A stretch of 56,713 bases of DNA from positions 1 to 56,713 of IMG/VR virus record IMGVR_UViG_3300027623_000001. One strand, 5' to 3'. This document shows, one piece after another, positions 18,243 through 26,143 of this stretch; position 1 is the first letter of the stretch; every line of letters begins with the position of its first letter. The DNA is from a virus. The notes under the pieces are model-generated. The model was not told where the DNA came from, did not search any database, and saw only the letters and a list, made by a program, of their open reading frames with translations. Position numbers and translations under genes: made by a program.

Positions 18243-18371
18243 TCAATTCCAGTAAATTAAATGATAGAAACCTTTGAATAAGGTTACAGTGATCCAACCG
18301 CTTATAAATACAACGACTATAAACATCCAAATGTATAAAAAAGCTTTTACAAACCTCCGTAATTTACGCAT
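18243..18371 (-). CDS. Small membrane protein (42 aa)
   Basis: An ATG at 18371 with a good AAAGGA site upstream opens 42 codons. The product starts with a basic MRKLRRFVK, then has a hydrophobic span of about 20 residues (IWMFIVVVFISGWITV) and a short tail. It lies at the head of the lysis block, one base from the next start. Probably a membrane-active lysis or regulatory peptide; no family recognised. Confidence 0.6.
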   Translation of the reverse strand: MRKLRRFVKAFLYIWMFIVVVFISGWITVTLFKGFYHLIYWN

Positions 18372-18383
18372 GAAATTATCCTT

Positions 18384-18761
18384 TCAGATCTGACTACCGT
18401 GATTTTCAATAATGACTGCAATCAAACGTTCCGCAAATTCAAGTAAAATGTCGTCATCTAATAATCCATTACTGTCTTTTATCTCAATTCCTTTTTCGTT
18501 TATGACTTGTGTAAGTGCGGGTAAGATATAATTATCTTTTCCTGTATCCGGATCAATATCACTCTTAACGATAAGCCGCATAGCAGCTATTATTTGAATA
18601 GCGCTGTATGCGTGTATTTCAAGAGTGACGTTACTATAGCCGGTGTGATCAACTTTGATATTAATAGCACTAACATCATTAAAAGGTTCGCCATTTCTTT
18701 CGATAATTGTGCCTAACCCGCCTATAGGGATATCGAATTTAAACTGATGACGATTGTCCAT
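18384..18761 (-). CDS. Hypothetical acidic protein, first gene of the lysis block
   Basis: A 125-aa protein with no signal peptide or membrane segment. It reads as a small alpha/beta fold (strand-rich first half, then helices with ILLEFAERLIAVII near the C-terminus). It is separated from the minor head gene by 81 bp that contain a possible promoter, and it begins the run of lysis genes. Function unknown. Confidence 0.6.
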   Translation of the reverse strand: MDNRHQFKFDIPIGGLGTIIERNGEPFNDVSAINIKVDHTGYSNVTLEIHAYSAIQIIAAMRLIVKSDIDPDTGKDNYILPALTQVINEKGIEIKDSNGLLDDDILLEFAERLIAVIIENHGSQI

Positions 18762-18821
18762 TTATATATGCCTGCTAATAACGGTTAAATAGTGCCTTAA
18801 CACATGGCAATTATTTTGGCA

Positions 18822-18851
18822 ATTATAACGTGAAAATAATGCTCATGGTAA
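18822..18851 (-). promoter_or_regulatory. Possible promoter for the lysis block
   Basis: The coding strand has a perfect TATAAT (18822-18827) with a weak TTACCA 18 bp upstream that overlaps the end of the minor head gene. It is about 60 bp upstream of the 125-aa gene. The -10 is good but the -35 is poor and the spacing long, so this is tentative. Confidence 0.35.
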
Positions 18852-20012
18852 TAAGTTTCGCGCCTTAAGTTGATCTAACGTGAGTGTATTGCCTAAACGG
18901 TTAGTAAACTGCGAAATCTCAAGTCCACCTTCACGATATAACTTAGCTCGTGTCACGCCTAGGTATTCATCTTGGAACGCTTTGTTTTGTGTCTTAAACC
19001 ATTGCGCAAAATTAGTTTCCGCCGGTAGCACACCCATCAACTCTCTTTTACGATTTCGATTAAACGATCTGTACTGAGTTTTATATCCATAAGGCAAATC
19101 CTTTGCACTGCCAACACGGCTCAACCCGTTGCTGCGAGTAAAGTCGTCCAAAGTCTTTTTCTCAACGTTCGAATTAAAAGGTCTATCTTTCATAAACCTA
19201 TATTCCATCAACATAATTCTTAACGAACGACATCTAAAATGTAACGGAGGGACAGGTCCTTGTTTTACCGGGAATACTTTACCGTCATGACTCGCGCATT
19301 GAAACGTCGTATGAATGTCCAATGTCGCAACAAAATATTCCTTACCTATCGTATCCGGATTAGCAAATGTGACATCACGGGTAGCTTTAGACCTAGTCTT
19401 AGCGATTGAAGAAGTCACAACTGAATCTATACCGTTCCAACTCTTTCTAAGAACGCCATCCTTACGTTTGAAAATAGCTGTGCCTACAACTGCCTTAACT
19501 ATCTGTCCAGGACTATTTAATTCTTGATCCTGGAGAGACATCTTAAAGCGATTACGGATATTAACAATCTCCTTCTGTTCAGCATCTTTAAACCAAACAG
19601 ATATCGCAGCACCCTCTACCTCTTCAGCTAAGCCTCCAGGCGTTTTAGGTTTCGGAGTTTTTAAATCTAAAGCGACAGGCATGTTCTTCTGAATAGCTTT
19701 AACCACAAATTCTGTTTCCTCCTTCAGCAATTCACGCAACTCAGAAGATATTTCCTTACGTATGGACAGCCAAGCTTCATGCCTAACTGCCCGGATTTCT
19801 TTTTCCATCTTCGCCAAATTGCGCTTGCCCATTTTCGTAGTTAGCGATTTGCCACTCAGCTTCTCAGCATAAACTAGAAGTATACGAGCCACTTCTCCTT
19901 CAGTGGCTTTTAACTTCTTAACAGAACTCTTACTAAGTCCGTTGCCGTAGCTAATTAAACGAATCTGATGCTTAACGAAATCGTCTAATAGTCTTTCGTT
20001 AGCTGTTTTCAT
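18843..20012 (-). CDS. Minor head protein, SPP1 gp7 / MuF-like
   Basis: A 389-aa protein. The C-terminal half carries the MuF/gp7 signature: TTFQCASHDGKVFP at about residues 235-248, then PPLHFRCRS about 10 residues later (C/H, DG, P, H, CR pattern). The N-terminal half is charged and helical. Such proteins are packaged in low copy with the portal and may enter the cell with DNA. The ATG overlaps the portal stop by one base. Confidence 0.82.
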   Translation of the reverse strand: MKTANERLLDDFVKHQIRLISYGNGLSKSSVKKLKATEGEVARILLVYAEKLSGKSLTTKMGKRNLAKMEKEIRAVRHEAWLSIRKEISSELRELLKEETEFVVKAIQKNMPVALDLKTPKPKTPGGLAEEVEGAAISVWFKDAEQKEIVNIRNRFKMSLQDQELNSPGQIVKAVVGTAIFKRKDGVLRKSWNGIDSVVTSSIAKTRSKATRDVTFANPDTIGKEYFVATLDIHTTFQCASHDGKVFPVKQGPVPPLHFRCRSLRIMLMEYRFMKDRPFNSNVEKKTLDDFTRSNGLSRVGSAKDLPYGYKTQYRSFNRNRKRELMGVLPAETNFAQWFKTQNKAFQDEYLGVTRAKLYREGGLEISQFTNRLGNTLTLDQLKARNLLP

Positions 20013-21514
20013 TACTCGTCCTTAGTAGGCGCTTTATTAGCAGCAGGAGAATCAAACTCATCTTCATCTTCTAATTCAGGTTCCTCTAATGCAAGCTTAG
20101 CCATTTCTTCTTCAAAGCTTAATTTAGTTATACCTTGTTCAACCATCCACTCATGTATAGACTCATCGGATAGCTTAGCGCCTAATGTCTTAGCCTTAAG
20201 CATATCGACAAGCGTCGAGCCATCAAACTCATCGTCCGTGAAATCCATATTAGGTATAATTTCTATCTCGTCTGGGTTAGCTCCAAACCAAGGCGCCATA
20301 AACTTAAGAACGTCTTCTAAACCTGCTGCTCCAGACAATGCAATTTGAGGCAGAGATGCAGTCTGCGCAGATGTACGACGACGCAAAGCATCCGCCGCTT
20401 CTTTTTGCTTAGACGTATCGTTGAGCTGGCCGCTTAGCTTTTCAGCTCGTATATAGTCGTTCTCTAACGAGCTACGCTGTTCACCAAGCCCTTCGGAAGC
20501 TACGCCTATATACTTAGCATCGCCATTCATTGGGACGTCTATGCGAGCACCTGCGCCTGTACGTACAGTGTCATCATCAACCTTGTTGTCCGGGTCAGTG
20601 TCTATACCTATGCGAACTAGAGTGTCTTGCCCTTGCATAAACAAGCTCTGTCTGTAATCAGCTTCCCCTCTGTATATAGCAAGAACAAGCAAAGCCAATC
20701 CAAGCATAGGCGGAGAACAAGGGGCAGCGACTACATCTATGGTATTAATAAAGCTAAAAGGTATCTTTTCAAGTTGCGATCCAAGCCTGTTAGGTATAAC
20801 AGCATCGACAGCCGTTTCTAATGTACCGCTCGCGTCCATTGTTGCCGTAGCGTAAAATTTACCAGTAGGATCATAACTTAGACCGCTCCCTTCAGAATCA
20901 CCTGAAGTCTTTGCAAGTATGCGATACTTCTCTTTAATTTCCCATTCAAACTCCGGATTCATTACATGCGAAGTTTCATCTAATATTACAAGATCTAATT
21001 CCGCTAACTCACCAGGCTCAGCAGTACCTAAATTCCAGTTACGTATAGACTCTTCACAGTATAGTGAAAGCTTACCTAACACTTCTTTGGTTTCAGGCGA
21101 CTTAACTAAATCGCCTAATACACCTATGCGGCCTGTTGTGATTTGCGCTTCGTTGATTTTACGTAGCACCATTTTAAGTGATTCACCGCTTTCTGTAGCA
21201 TGCTCTTCCAAGTGCTGCATGCTCTTGGGAAGCTTTATAACGGGATCTTTCCTGTGCATAGTACCAATAGCAGTCTCAACAGCTTTGCGGTACAGGTCGG
21301 GACACACAGCGCGTAATAAGTACGAATAATAAGCTTTATGGCCAAGCGAATCCGCCTTAGCTCCGCCCATCCCGTCATATACTTGACCACTGGTCGCAGG
21401 CAAGTATTTCACAGTCTTATCTTTTACAGAGATTTCACCTCCATATACATCTTTTACGAGCTCCCATATTGGAGCTATAGCATCGTGTGATGGATGCGTA
21501 GATTTAATTCCCAT
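20012..21514 (-). CDS. Portal protein, DUF4055-type
   Basis: A 500-aa protein, in the normal portal position between terminase and the minor head protein. The N-terminal segment (HKAYYSYLLRAVCPDLYRKAV, then TAIGTMHRKDP) and the later GLALLVLAIYRGEADYRQSL match the DUF4055 phage family, which supplies the portal in Seurat-like and 9g-like phages. A C-terminal acidic tail (residues about 470-500) is typical. A dodecamer of this protein would form the DNA entry pore. Confidence 0.8.
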   Translation of the reverse strand: MGIKSTHPSHDAIAPIWELVKDVYGGEISVKDKTVKYLPATSGQVYDGMGGAKADSLGHKAYYSYLLRAVCPDLYRKAVETAIGTMHRKDPVIKLPKSMQHLEEHATESGESLKMVLRKINEAQITTGRIGVLGDLVKSPETKEVLGKLSLYCEESIRNWNLGTAEPGELAELDLVILDETSHVMNPEFEWEIKEKYRILAKTSGDSEGSGLSYDPTGKFYATATMDASGTLETAVDAVIPNRLGSQLEKIPFSFINTIDVVAAPCSPPMLGLALLVLAIYRGEADYRQSLFMQGQDTLVRIGIDTDPDNKVDDDTVRTGAGARIDVPMNGDAKYIGVASEGLGEQRSSLENDYIRAEKLSGQLNDTSKQKEAADALRRRTSAQTASLPQIALSGAAGLEDVLKFMAPWFGANPDEIEIIPNMDFTDDEFDGSTLVDMLKAKTLGAKLSDESIHEWMVEQGITKLSFEEEMAKLALEEPELEDEDEFDSPAANKAPTKDE

Positions 21515-21515
21515 C

Positions 21516-21755
21516 TCAGTTCCTGTTTTGTTTGCGCGATTTCTTTGCTAGCTTGTCTCGCTTGCGATTGTTTTTCCGTCGCTCCATAAACGATTCAGTT
21601 TCATAACCGTCACGTCCAGAACGTTTACATTTATTCTTACCTGTCTTAGCCATTATTTTATTATCCTTTCGTCTTTGTTTTCTATTTCCAAACTCAGAAG
21701 ATAAAGCTACGCCTTTCATATCGTATTGCTGAGCTATAGGAGAAACTTCTCTCAT
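21516..21755 (-). CDS. Small very basic protein between terminase and portal
   Basis: A 79-aa protein whose second half is dominated by Lys, Arg and Asn (KNNRKRDKLAKKSRKQ near the end). It overlaps the terminase stop by one base and ends one base before the portal start region, so it belongs to the packaging operon. Probably binds nucleic acid; no family is recognised. Confidence 0.6.
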   Translation of the reverse strand: MREVSPIAQQYDMKGVALSSEFGNRKQRRKDNKIMAKTGKNKCKRSGRDGYETESFMERRKNNRKRDKLAKKSRKQNRN

Positions 21756-23311
21756 TAGTGATATCCTGTTGTTGACCCTGATCCAAAACGATTGCCTGTA
21801 GCTAAAATTACATATCTCGATTCGTCCGCTACGTGGTCTTCAGCGTCTGTATCAACATCGTCCAACTCTTTAAGGGAACGAGGTATCACAGGCACTGTAC
21901 GTATAAAGCCCTCTTGGCAATTGCGGAAAATAAATAGCCCAGGTCCTTCTCTTGGGCCGCCTCCTTCTGGTGGCTGAGCGTTGTAGATAGCTGTACGCAT
22001 TTTCTCCCATCCTTGTATTCGACTGCCTGGAGTTTTAATACTACGAGTGAAGCCAACGCCTGGATATGTCTTACCGTCTATAACGACATTAGCTCGCATT
22101 TGATTTGCTATACAGACGCCATTAACGTCATCGTTAATGGAGCTATCTGCCGGTCCAGGTTTACAACGCCCTTTGATTTTCATCTTAAGTTCGCGTTCAA
22201 CAATTCCTTTCGCTATCTTAGTCGCTAGCATGCGTGTACCTGTATTAGGTTTACCCGTCCAGCCATACCATTCGTTTATACGAAAGAGATCTCCAGGTAT
22301 AGTGGACAATACTTTGTTTCCAGGTAGCTGCACATCTTCACCATTAGACTCAGCCCACCAGCCCACGCTAAATGGTTTAGAACTACCCCAGTCAAACGAA
22401 CGAAAGATGCGCCAGTTATGAGGTATCTTAAACGGCTCGATGACGTTGTATTGTGATGACCACACATCGTCGAACATTCCGCCGCTCGTTATATCCCAGT
22501 CGCCCCACAACCAAGCTCGACGTTTATTCATGTCCGTTATGCTTTCAAGCTCCATAATATATTCTGGGCTTAGGTACTCGTTTTCCTTATACGAGCCAAA
22601 CAGACGTACTTGAGTCTTAGTTACTTCTTCGCGTTGCTTTGTTCTTGGATTATATACTTCCGCTTTATTAAATATAACTTGGCCTGGAGGTGCAGGATCG
22701 ATGAAGCGTTGTTTGACCCAAGTATGCCCAACGCCATAAGGATTCGTCGTGCTAAACACTACAAGAGGGATTTCCGGAAGTATGCGCCTTATTCTAGGCT
22801 CTTCTTGAATGATAGGACTGTGCTTGCTGGGTATAAATGACGTACGATTACAAGACATCATCATATCGTATAAGTCGCCTGTTGGATGCTTAGTTAATTC
22901 GTTCCAACCTATGAACGGGAACTCTTGTCCGTGATAATTCCAATAGTCTTGTTCTGTTTTAACTACACGAAACCAAAGCTCCTCACCTGTAGGCCATATC
23001 CACTTAAGGCCTGCTGTAGAACTTATAAACTTCGCGCCGTCACCAAACTGCCTATACCAGCGTTTAGACTTGCTTATTAAATCATCTAAGTTCTTATACT
23101 CGCGATCCAATATTATGCCGCGCCAAAACTGCCCGTACCCTTTACCAACAAAGCGACGGAAATACATTATCTGAGCGTCTGTCTTACCCGGACCGCGCGT
23201 TCCTTCGTATAAGATATGATTACATGGACAGCTAAGCGCCCGCATCTGCGAGCCGCTTAACGGGCGCCAAAATACTTCAGGGATATCCGTACTAGCTAAG
23301 GCACTATTCAC
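21755..23311 (-). CDS. terL: Terminase large subunit
   Basis: A 518-aa protein with both expected activities. The ATPase half has the Walker A loop EGTRGPGKT at about residues 37-45 and a Walker B region FPFIGWNELT near 140. The nuclease half has acidic residues in RSFDWGSSKPF (about 286), PADSSIND (about 385) and DHVADESRYV near the C-terminus. It would drive DNA into the prohead and cut the concatemer. It overlaps terS by eight bases. The closed circular map is consistent with either headful packaging or assembled-over termini. Confidence 0.9.
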   Translation of the reverse strand: MNSALASTDIPEVFWRPLSGSQMRALSCPCNHILYEGTRGPGKTDAQIMYFRRFVGKGYGQFWRGIILDREYKNLDDLISKSKRWYRQFGDGAKFISSTAGLKWIWPTGEELWFRVVKTEQDYWNYHGQEFPFIGWNELTKHPTGDLYDMMMSCNRTSFIPSKHSPIIQEEPRIRRILPEIPLVVFSTTNPYGVGHTWVKQRFIDPAPPGQVIFNKAEVYNPRTKQREEVTKTQVRLFGSYKENEYLSPEYIMELESITDMNKRRAWLWGDWDITSGGMFDDVWSSQYNVIEPFKIPHNWRIFRSFDWGSSKPFSVGWWAESNGEDVQLPGNKVLSTIPGDLFRINEWYGWTGKPNTGTRMLATKIAKGIVERELKMKIKGRCKPGPADSSINDDVNGVCIANQMRANVVIDGKTYPGVGFTRSIKTPGSRIQGWEKMRTAIYNAQPPEGGGPREGPGLFIFRNCQEGFIRTVPVIPRSLKELDDVDTDAEDHVADESRYVILATGNRFGSGSTTGYH

Positions 23312-23807
23312 GGACAGTCTCTTTCAGTTGCGCTTGTTCAGGAGCAGCCATAGCAGTCCACTCCTCGGGAGTAGTCATAGCAGGCACTTCCATAACACCG
23401 CCTAAACGATCGTTATTTTCCTCACCTGCTGCGAGCTCCATTTTTAAGATCTTGCTAATTTGTACTAATGCGCCTACTTGGTTTGCAGGCTTGTTAGCAG
23501 TCTTTGCATGAACCATCAATTGGCGAATAGTGCGATTTTTCATTCGCGTTTCTTCGTTCTTGCCAATAGGCTCTTCCATCACTTCGTCTATGAGTTTAAG
23601 AGTAAAGCCCTCATTCATAAACTGGTCGCCGAAAGCAGCCGCAAAGGCTTTATCAAAACCTACACGCAATGCAGCATGGTATTCATCCCTTCCACAAGCC
23701 ACATACTCCCTCGCGAACAATAGTCGCAACTTCTTTTCTCTTGTTGTTAACTCAGGTGCTCGTAACTCTTCATCAATGTAGGAATGTGTATCTCCCATTA
23801 AATTCAA
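23304..23807 (-). CDS. terS: Terminase small subunit
   Basis: A 167-aa protein upstream of and overlapping terL. The first half contains a helix-turn-helix-like segment (AREYVACGRDEYHAALRVGF, about 30-49) and the middle KNRTIRQLMVHAKTANKP region is helical, as in small terminases that form a DNA-recognition ring. An acidic C-terminal tail follows. Identity rests on the position, size and architecture. Confidence 0.75.
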   Translation of the reverse strand: MNLMGDTHSYIDEELRAPELTTREKKLRLLFAREYVACGRDEYHAALRVGFDKAFAAAFGDQFMNEGFTLKLIDEVMEEPIGKNEETRMKNRTIRQLMVHAKTANKPANQVGALVQISKILKMELAAGEENNDRLGGVMEVPAMTTPEEWTAMAAPEQAQLKETVRE

Positions 23808-23883
23808 CCATAAGAAATGTGGTATGATGGGGGATAATATAGCGCATTTTCATGATTAAGGTTTAAGAATTTAACGTCAACGA

Positions 23884-24327
23884 TTATCCAGTCATATTAT
23901 CTTTATAGTATTCACGGAACCATTTCTTAAAATCGTCAATACTAACTTCAGCTCTCATATCTACTAAACTGAATTCATCTGTGTTAACAAAACAACAGAC
24001 ATCAAGAATAACTTTCCATTGTTTGCGGTTCTGCCTGTACATTAAAATAGGCCTCCCGTCTGTACGTGCAGCAGATGCGACAGTTTGTTTCCACCAGCTA
24101 TTGATGCTTAGTTGCTCCTGTCGTTTTACTTCTATGGACAAGCCAAACGGGTTTGTTAAGTCATCCCCGCCTACAGCACTTTGATTCTGATTGCGTTGAA
24201 AAGGAAAGTCCCTAGGCTCCAATTCAAGCATACCCAACTGTTTACGAACATCGCATACGATTTCATTAAGCATTGTGGCTATCTCACGCTCAGCGCTTTG
24301 CCCTTTGGTACGGATATTAATACCCAT
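23884..24327 (-). CDS. PD-(D/E)XK nuclease (resolvase-like) near terminase
   Basis: A 147-aa protein. It opens with NIRTKGQSAEREIA, followed by GGDDL at about residues 54-58 and GLSIEVKRQE at about 63-72; the D and E-V-K form the active-site pattern of the PD-(D/E)XK fold. Then comes SINSWWKQTVASA, as in phage Holliday-junction resolvase-like or VRR-type nucleases. It could resolve branched DNA before packaging. Four-base-type coupling with the upstream GH16-like gene (shared base at 24327) suggests a common message. Confidence 0.72.
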   Translation of the reverse strand: MGINIRTKGQSAEREIATMLNEIVCDVRKQLGMLELEPRDFPFQRNQNQSAVGGDDLTNPFGLSIEVKRQEQLSINSWWKQTVASAARTDGRPILMYRQNRKQWKVILDVCCFVNTDEFSLVDMRAEVSIDDFKKWFREYYKDNMTG

Positions 24328-25871
24328 TACTTGGCTCCCCGATTACGCGCTCGACGTAGCAGTTCGTCTAGCTTGCTCATTACAGCGTCGCCTACAGCGT
24401 CGTGCGTAGCTGTTACAACAGGATTAGCAACTTGCTTACGTAATACTTTCATCTCCGCTAAGTGCTCACTCTCGCGCTTACGTAAGCGCATGGAAGCAGC
24501 TCTTAACGCTGTCATCTCTTCCTTGTATTGCTTGTTTAGCAGCATAGACTTCTGCAAGTTACCTTTCAATATACCTACTTGCTTGTTTAGACCCGCCCGT
24601 CTAATTTCAGAGCTTTCAAATAATGCTGCGAGTCGTATAACCTTCGATTCTAAATCTAAGTATCGAATGTCTGTTGTTTCATCTAATCCCGGATCAGTAA
24701 CTACCGGCGGCGCTACAGGTTTTTTATTTATAACTGGAGGAGGTATTGGCGTTACAGGTTTAATAGCAGGATAGCCACCTTTAGGCATATTCCATACACG
24801 CACATATTCAACTAATACCTCGTGATGGTGAACACGTTTACGTGAGTCTATCCAGCAACGAGCAGACAAGCCCGGATCAGGTGGTTGTTTAGGCCCGTTA
24901 GACTTATTCTCCCATGGCGATATATTTCCATGCGCTGGATCTTTGCAACCACTGCACATCTCGCAACTCATGATTAGATATGCGTTCATATTTACGCCAC
25001 GGTAATCCGTGTTAATTAATATACCATCGCAATAGAAGCGCAAGGTACCATCTAATTCCCACACTAAAGTGAACGTATGCCATCCGTTTCTTAAATCAAT
25101 ACCAAAATGCGCTTTCAAATCATAAGCGTTAATAGCGCTGTTTTCGCGTATAGGTGGAGGCGTATCTTTAGACGCACCTCCTATACATTTCATGAACGCT
25201 AAGTTACCGAAATCCGGATGGCTTTCTGGACACTCCACTTCTGGAAAATCAATTTCAACTACAGTTGGATTACTATCGTATTCAGTCCCAGCAATTACTT
25301 CAGCAGGGTTATCAGGCGTATCTACTTGTCCGCCTTTAGTTGCACCCATAGCCCACATCGACCAACGCACTCCGTCCATTACTTGATTTTCGAAGTTAAC
25401 TCTAGTTTCTACAATACTGCCTTTACCGAAAGTCATAACAGGCTTAGACCAGTCTGTTACATGTCGTTTATGTTTCTCAGACCACTTACGTGTCCACGTA
25501 CTAAGCCAAGGCGCATACGGAATCATATTGCCCATAGGCTTCTGTTTATTGTCACTCCCTATAAAATTATTACGATACGGGTTATGCACTGGATCAATGT
25601 ATTGTTTTAATACCAGCAAATTGTTTCGAGTGAATTGTACTTTGTTACGGTACTTGTTCATCAGTGCAGCATGACGTCCAGGTACTTTTATCCCGTCTAA
25701 CTTATAGTCTATGTCGCCATTAATTGTTAAGTGCCTATATCCTGCGCGATGTAAATCATCTTCTTCAAAAGTGTCCTGATACCACTTCTCTAAGCCTTTA
25801 TCAAACTCGTCGTTCCATGCAAGCTCTACATCTGGATATGAGTTCGTAGGTAAGGTAGGTGTAAACGACAT
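24327..25871 (-). CDS. GH16-like glycanase with C-terminal coiled coil
   Basis: A 514-aa protein. It starts with a WNDEFD-type strand (residues 19-24), then shows the GH16 catalytic pattern E-I-D-x-x-E at 206-211 (EIDFPE; Glu206 nucleophile, Asp208, Glu211 acid/base in the family). It also has GWHTFTLVWELDG near 260-272 and ends the domain with EYVRVWNM near 360-370. All are hallmarks of GH16 beta-glucanases, agarases and carrageenases. Residues about 395-510 are a Pro linker and a likely coiled coil. No signal peptide. Probably a virion-associated or released depolymerase; substrate unknown. Confidence 0.78.
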   Translation of the reverse strand: MSFTPTLPTNSYPDVELAWNDEFDKGLEKWYQDTFEEDDLHRAGYRHLTINGDIDYKLDGIKVPGRHAALMNKYRNKVQFTRNNLLVLKQYIDPVHNPYRNNFIGSDNKQKPMGNMIPYAPWLSTWTRKWSEKHKRHVTDWSKPVMTFGKGSIVETRVNFENQVMDGVRWSMWAMGATKGGQVDTPDNPAEVIAGTEYDSNPTVVEIDFPEVECPESHPDFGNLAFMKCIGGASKDTPPPIRENSAINAYDLKAHFGIDLRNGWHTFTLVWELDGTLRFYCDGILINTDYRGVNMNAYLIMSCEMCSGCKDPAHGNISPWENKSNGPKQPPDPGLSARCWIDSRKRVHHHEVLVEYVRVWNMPKGGYPAIKPVTPIPPPVINKKPVAPPVVTDPGLDETTDIRYLDLESKVIRLAALFESSEIRRAGLNKQVGILKGNLQKSMLLNKQYKEEMTALRAASMRLRKRESEHLAEMKVLRKQVANPVVTATHDAVGDAVMSKLDELLRRARNRGAK

Positions 25872-25888
25872 ATTCTTTTTCCTAAGGA

Positions 25889-26077
25889 TTATATTTCTAG
25901 TATTAAATTGTCAGCAGTAATAACAGTGCATATTGTTGGTCCGCTACTGATGCCGGTTTGGGTCATCCATGTTTGAACGTAATAACAAACTAAATCCCCT
26001 TCAGTAAATAAACGGGGCAGGGTAATTTCTTGATCCGGACGATATCGAAAACTAAAATTAGCAAGCTCGCCATTCAA
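25889..26077 (-). CDS. Doubtful small reading frame downstream of the secreted protein
   Basis: Sixty-two codons from a TTG without a clear ribosome site. The same frame is open upstream all the way to the TGA (26144-26146) of the 430-aa gene, so it could instead be an 84-codon readthrough tail of that protein. The peptide is mixed (LPRLFTEGDLVCYYVQTWM, then ISSGPTICTVITAD) and not low complexity. A remnant of a gene that lost its start is also possible. Confidence 0.35.
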   Translation of the reverse strand: MNGELANFSFRYRPDQEITLPRLFTEGDLVCYYVQTWMTQTGISSGPTICTVITADNLILEI

Positions 26078-26107
26078 AGTATGATAAACAAGATAAGACT
26101 CAACGCT

Positions 26108-26132
26108 ATCCGCCTCCAGAGTAGAGGCGGAT
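26108..26132 (-). terminator. Strong hairpin just after the secreted-protein gene
   Basis: A perfect 9-bp inverted repeat (atccgcctc / gaggcggat) with a 7-nt loop begins 12 bases past the stop of the 430-aa gene. On the coding strand it is followed by a moderately T-rich stretch, so it is probably a rho-independent terminator with a weak tail. Its closeness to the TGA also makes it a possible readthrough stimulator. Confidence 0.6.
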
Positions 26133-26143
26133 GAGCTGTCAGT

